A stretch of 12,798 nucleotides of DNA from CAYLSO01 sp964386525 (GTDB lineage: Bacteria > Eisenbacteria > RBG-16-71-46 > DASYSL01), in contig CAYLSO010000208.1 of NCBI GenBank assembly GCA_964386525.1, positions 1-12,798 on the forward strand. The letters run 5' to 3'. Position 1 is the stretch's first letter. Each line of letters begins with the position of its first letter. The position numbers and the translations under genes are program-made. Under the pieces are notes generated by a model. It saw only the letters and a list, made by a program, of their open reading frames with translations, was not told where the DNA came from and ran no database searches. Of this stretch, positions 12,410-12,798 are shown in pieces.

Positions 12410-12798
12410 ATGGAGGGCGTCGTGGGCATCGGACTCGTACTCTGGCTGATCATCATCTTCATCGCGCTCATCGCGCTGGCCCGTTCGGCGCGCGTCGTGT
12501 CGCAGTACGAAAAGGGCCTGGTCCTGCGGCTGGGGCGCTATCGCTCCACCGTCGATTCGGGCCTCACCTTCCTGGTTCCCATGATCGAGGATCTGATCAA
12601 GGTGGACATGCGCGAGCGGGTGATCAACGTCGAGCCGCAGAAGGTGATCACCAAGGGCAACGTCTCGGTCATCGTGGACGCGGTCATCTACTACCGCATC
12701 GTCGACCCGGTGAAGTCCACCTTCGAGGTGCAGAACTTCGGCTACGCCGCCACCACGCTGGCGCAGACCAACCTGCGCAACCTGATCGGCGACAAGTC
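12410..12798 (+). CDS. Slipin/stomatin-type SPFH protein (3' end outside window)
   Basis: 129 residues are visible of a protein usually 250-320 long. An N-terminal membrane anchor (about 4-24) is followed by the SPFH domain: SARVVSQYEKGLVLRLGRY (26-44), GLTFLVPMIEDLIKVDMRER (51-70), then VSVIVDAVIYYRIVDP (85-100) and LAQTNLRNLIGD (117-128), all standard for bacterial slipins. They form oligomers on the inner membrane, organise microdomains and often guide proteases. It starts two bases after the nfeD stop, with GAGGGC upstream of the ATG at 12410, so the two form a tight operon. The conserved C-terminal coiled coil would lie past the right edge. Confidence 0.93.
   Translation, partial: MEGVVGIGLVLWLIIIFIALIALARSARVVSQYEKGLVLRLGRYRSTVDSGLTFLVPMIEDLIKVDMRERVINVEPQKVITKGNVSVIVDAVIYYRIVDPVKSTFEVQNFGYAATTLAQTNLRNLIGDK

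Overview
The window is very GC-rich, with dense, mostly G/C-ending codons. It encodes a lipoprotein with a type II signal, a sigma54-type activator, a membrane sensor kinase and SPFH/NfeD membrane proteins. This fits a free-living, high-GC, probably diderm bacterium. Myxobacteria-like Deltaproteobacteria, Acidobacteria, Gemmatimonadota or an Eisenbacteria-type candidate phylum are all possible; the sequence alone does not decide. I see no rRNA, tRNA, CRISPR array, insertion sequence or phage gene.

Layout, left to right. (1) 1-2394, minus strand: a probable operon, transcribed right to left, of a renalase-like FAD oxidoreductase, GTP cyclohydrolase II (ribA) and a YgeW-type knotted carbamoyltransferase that runs off the left edge. 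(2) 2395-2965: a control region. It holds a hairpin in the oxidoreductase leader, a perfect 10-bp inverted repeat, a near-consensus sigma54 (-24/-12) promoter pointing right, a strong ribosome binding site with a possible 91-residue small gene, and two small repeats. (3) 2966-4276, plus: a lipoprotein of unknown function. (4) 4277-4384: a strong hairpin between convergent genes. (5) 4385-8154, minus: a two-component pair, a multi-pass sensor kinase with an NtrC-type sigma54 activator, joined by an ATGA overlap. (6) 8155-8440: a divergent control region with four TGACA boxes and a GC hairpin. (7) 8441-9661, plus: a PAS-SpoIIE (RsbU-type) phosphatase. (8) 9679-9949, minus: a terminator and a small DUF2892 membrane protein. 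(9) 10086-11735, minus: an exported six-bladed NHL propeller followed by an AlkA-type DNA glycosylase. (10) 11736-11963: a divergent control region with an 11-bp-stem hairpin. (11) 11964-12798, plus: a short NfeD protein and a slipin/SPFH protein, the latter cut by the right edge.

How it may work together. The most interesting inference is a local sigma54 circuit: the kinase/NtrC-type regulator pair lies next to the lipoprotein. The only good sigma54 promoter I found lies upstream of that lipoprotein, with an enhancer-like inverted repeat centred about 92 bp before the predicted transcription start. The rest looks like ordinary housekeeping and accessory content: flavin supply beside a flavoenzyme, a partner-switch phosphatase, base-excision repair, and membrane-microdomain proteins.
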